From positions 162,452 to 226,451 of the forward strand of contig NZ_FMYO01000004.1 of NCBI RefSeq assembly GCF_900096895.1: DNA of 64,000 nt, in the 5' to 3' direction. The translations under genes were made by a program, and so were the position numbers. Shown here piece by piece: positions 63,912-64,000 of the stretch (positions are counted from its first letter, which is position 1; each line of letters opens with the position of its first letter). A model generated the notes under the pieces. That model searched no databases, was not told the DNA's origin, and was given only the letters and a program-made list of their open reading frames with translations. The stretch is from Acinetobacter kookii (GTDB lineage Bacteria > Pseudomonadota > Gammaproteobacteria > Pseudomonadales > Moraxellaceae).

Positions 63912-64000
63912 TGAGCTGGCGATGACTTACTCTCACATGGGTAATCCCACACTACCATCAGCGCTAAGAGGTTTCACTTCTGAGTTCGGGAAGGGATCAG
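63912..64000 (-). rRNA. rrf: 5S ribosomal RNA (partial; 5' end outside window)
   Basis: The minus strand reads the 3' part of a gammaproteobacterial 5S rRNA: CCCTTCCCGAACTCAGAAGT, GTGAAACCTCTTAGCGC, GATGGTAGTGTGGGATTACC and a 3' end CATCGCCAGCTC. About 88 of roughly 115 bases lie inside the window. The rRNA operon extends past the right edge. Confidence 0.95.

Overview
The window looks like a chromosomal segment of an Acinetobacter-type gammaproteobacterium. This is inferred from gene content and from an AT-rich sequence (low-40s GC by eye), not from a database search. Supporting features are an AlkB alkane hydroxylase with an AraC-type regulator, a cyanide-insensitive bd-type oxidase with a DUF2474 mini-subunit, several acyl-CoA dehydrogenases, a tusDCBE cluster, and a late-cobalamin operon ending in cobS. 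The right edge cuts into a 5S rRNA gene on the minus strand.

Left part (1-21.9 kb): an amino-acid permease (truncated by the window edge) and an aromatic aminotransferase; glutathione-dependent formaldehyde dehydrogenase; a phospholipase-D-like lipoprotein; a frameshifted flavin-binding-type gene; UDG-family and GDSL enzymes; then a minus-strand operon of SDR, histidine phosphatase, APH-type kinase and ACAD11-like dehydrogenase facing a LysR regulator. This is a plausible hydroxy-acid catabolic module. Next come a staphylococcal-nuclease-like protein, cioAB plus a 37-residue subunit, a MarR/MFS pair with a visible promoter and operator, a nitroreductase and a GGDEF protein.

Middle (22-31.1 kb) is the accessory zone. 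It holds a MITE-like inverted-repeat element, fumC with a Fur-box-like site, a GalE-like epimerase lacking the usual catalytic lysine, an IS3-family element inserted in a decayed membrane-protein gene, a MerR/SDR pair with a long-spacer MerR-type promoter, an IS5-type transposase relic and a phage integrase fragment.

Right part (31.3-64 kb) is mostly housekeeping. It contains tusDCB and tusE (tRNA thiolation), a CidR/CidA/CidB-like set, a cobalamin nucleotide-loop operon headed by a 2H phosphoesterase, a doubly frameshifted MFS pseudogene, ybaK, and alkB with a divergent AraC regulator and a nearby MarR gene. It continues with lpxB, a TauE/SafE permease, DAHP synthase, ispF, dadA behind a tandem glycine riboswitch, aroC-prmB, an ABC1 kinase, two paired acyl-CoA dehydrogenases, a DJ-1/PfpI protein and a lytic transglycosylase. 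Signals worth following up are the kinase/dehydrogenase operon, the layered alkB promoter, the glycine riboswitch in front of dadA, the Fur site at fumC, and the 2H phosphoesterase joined to cobalamin assembly.
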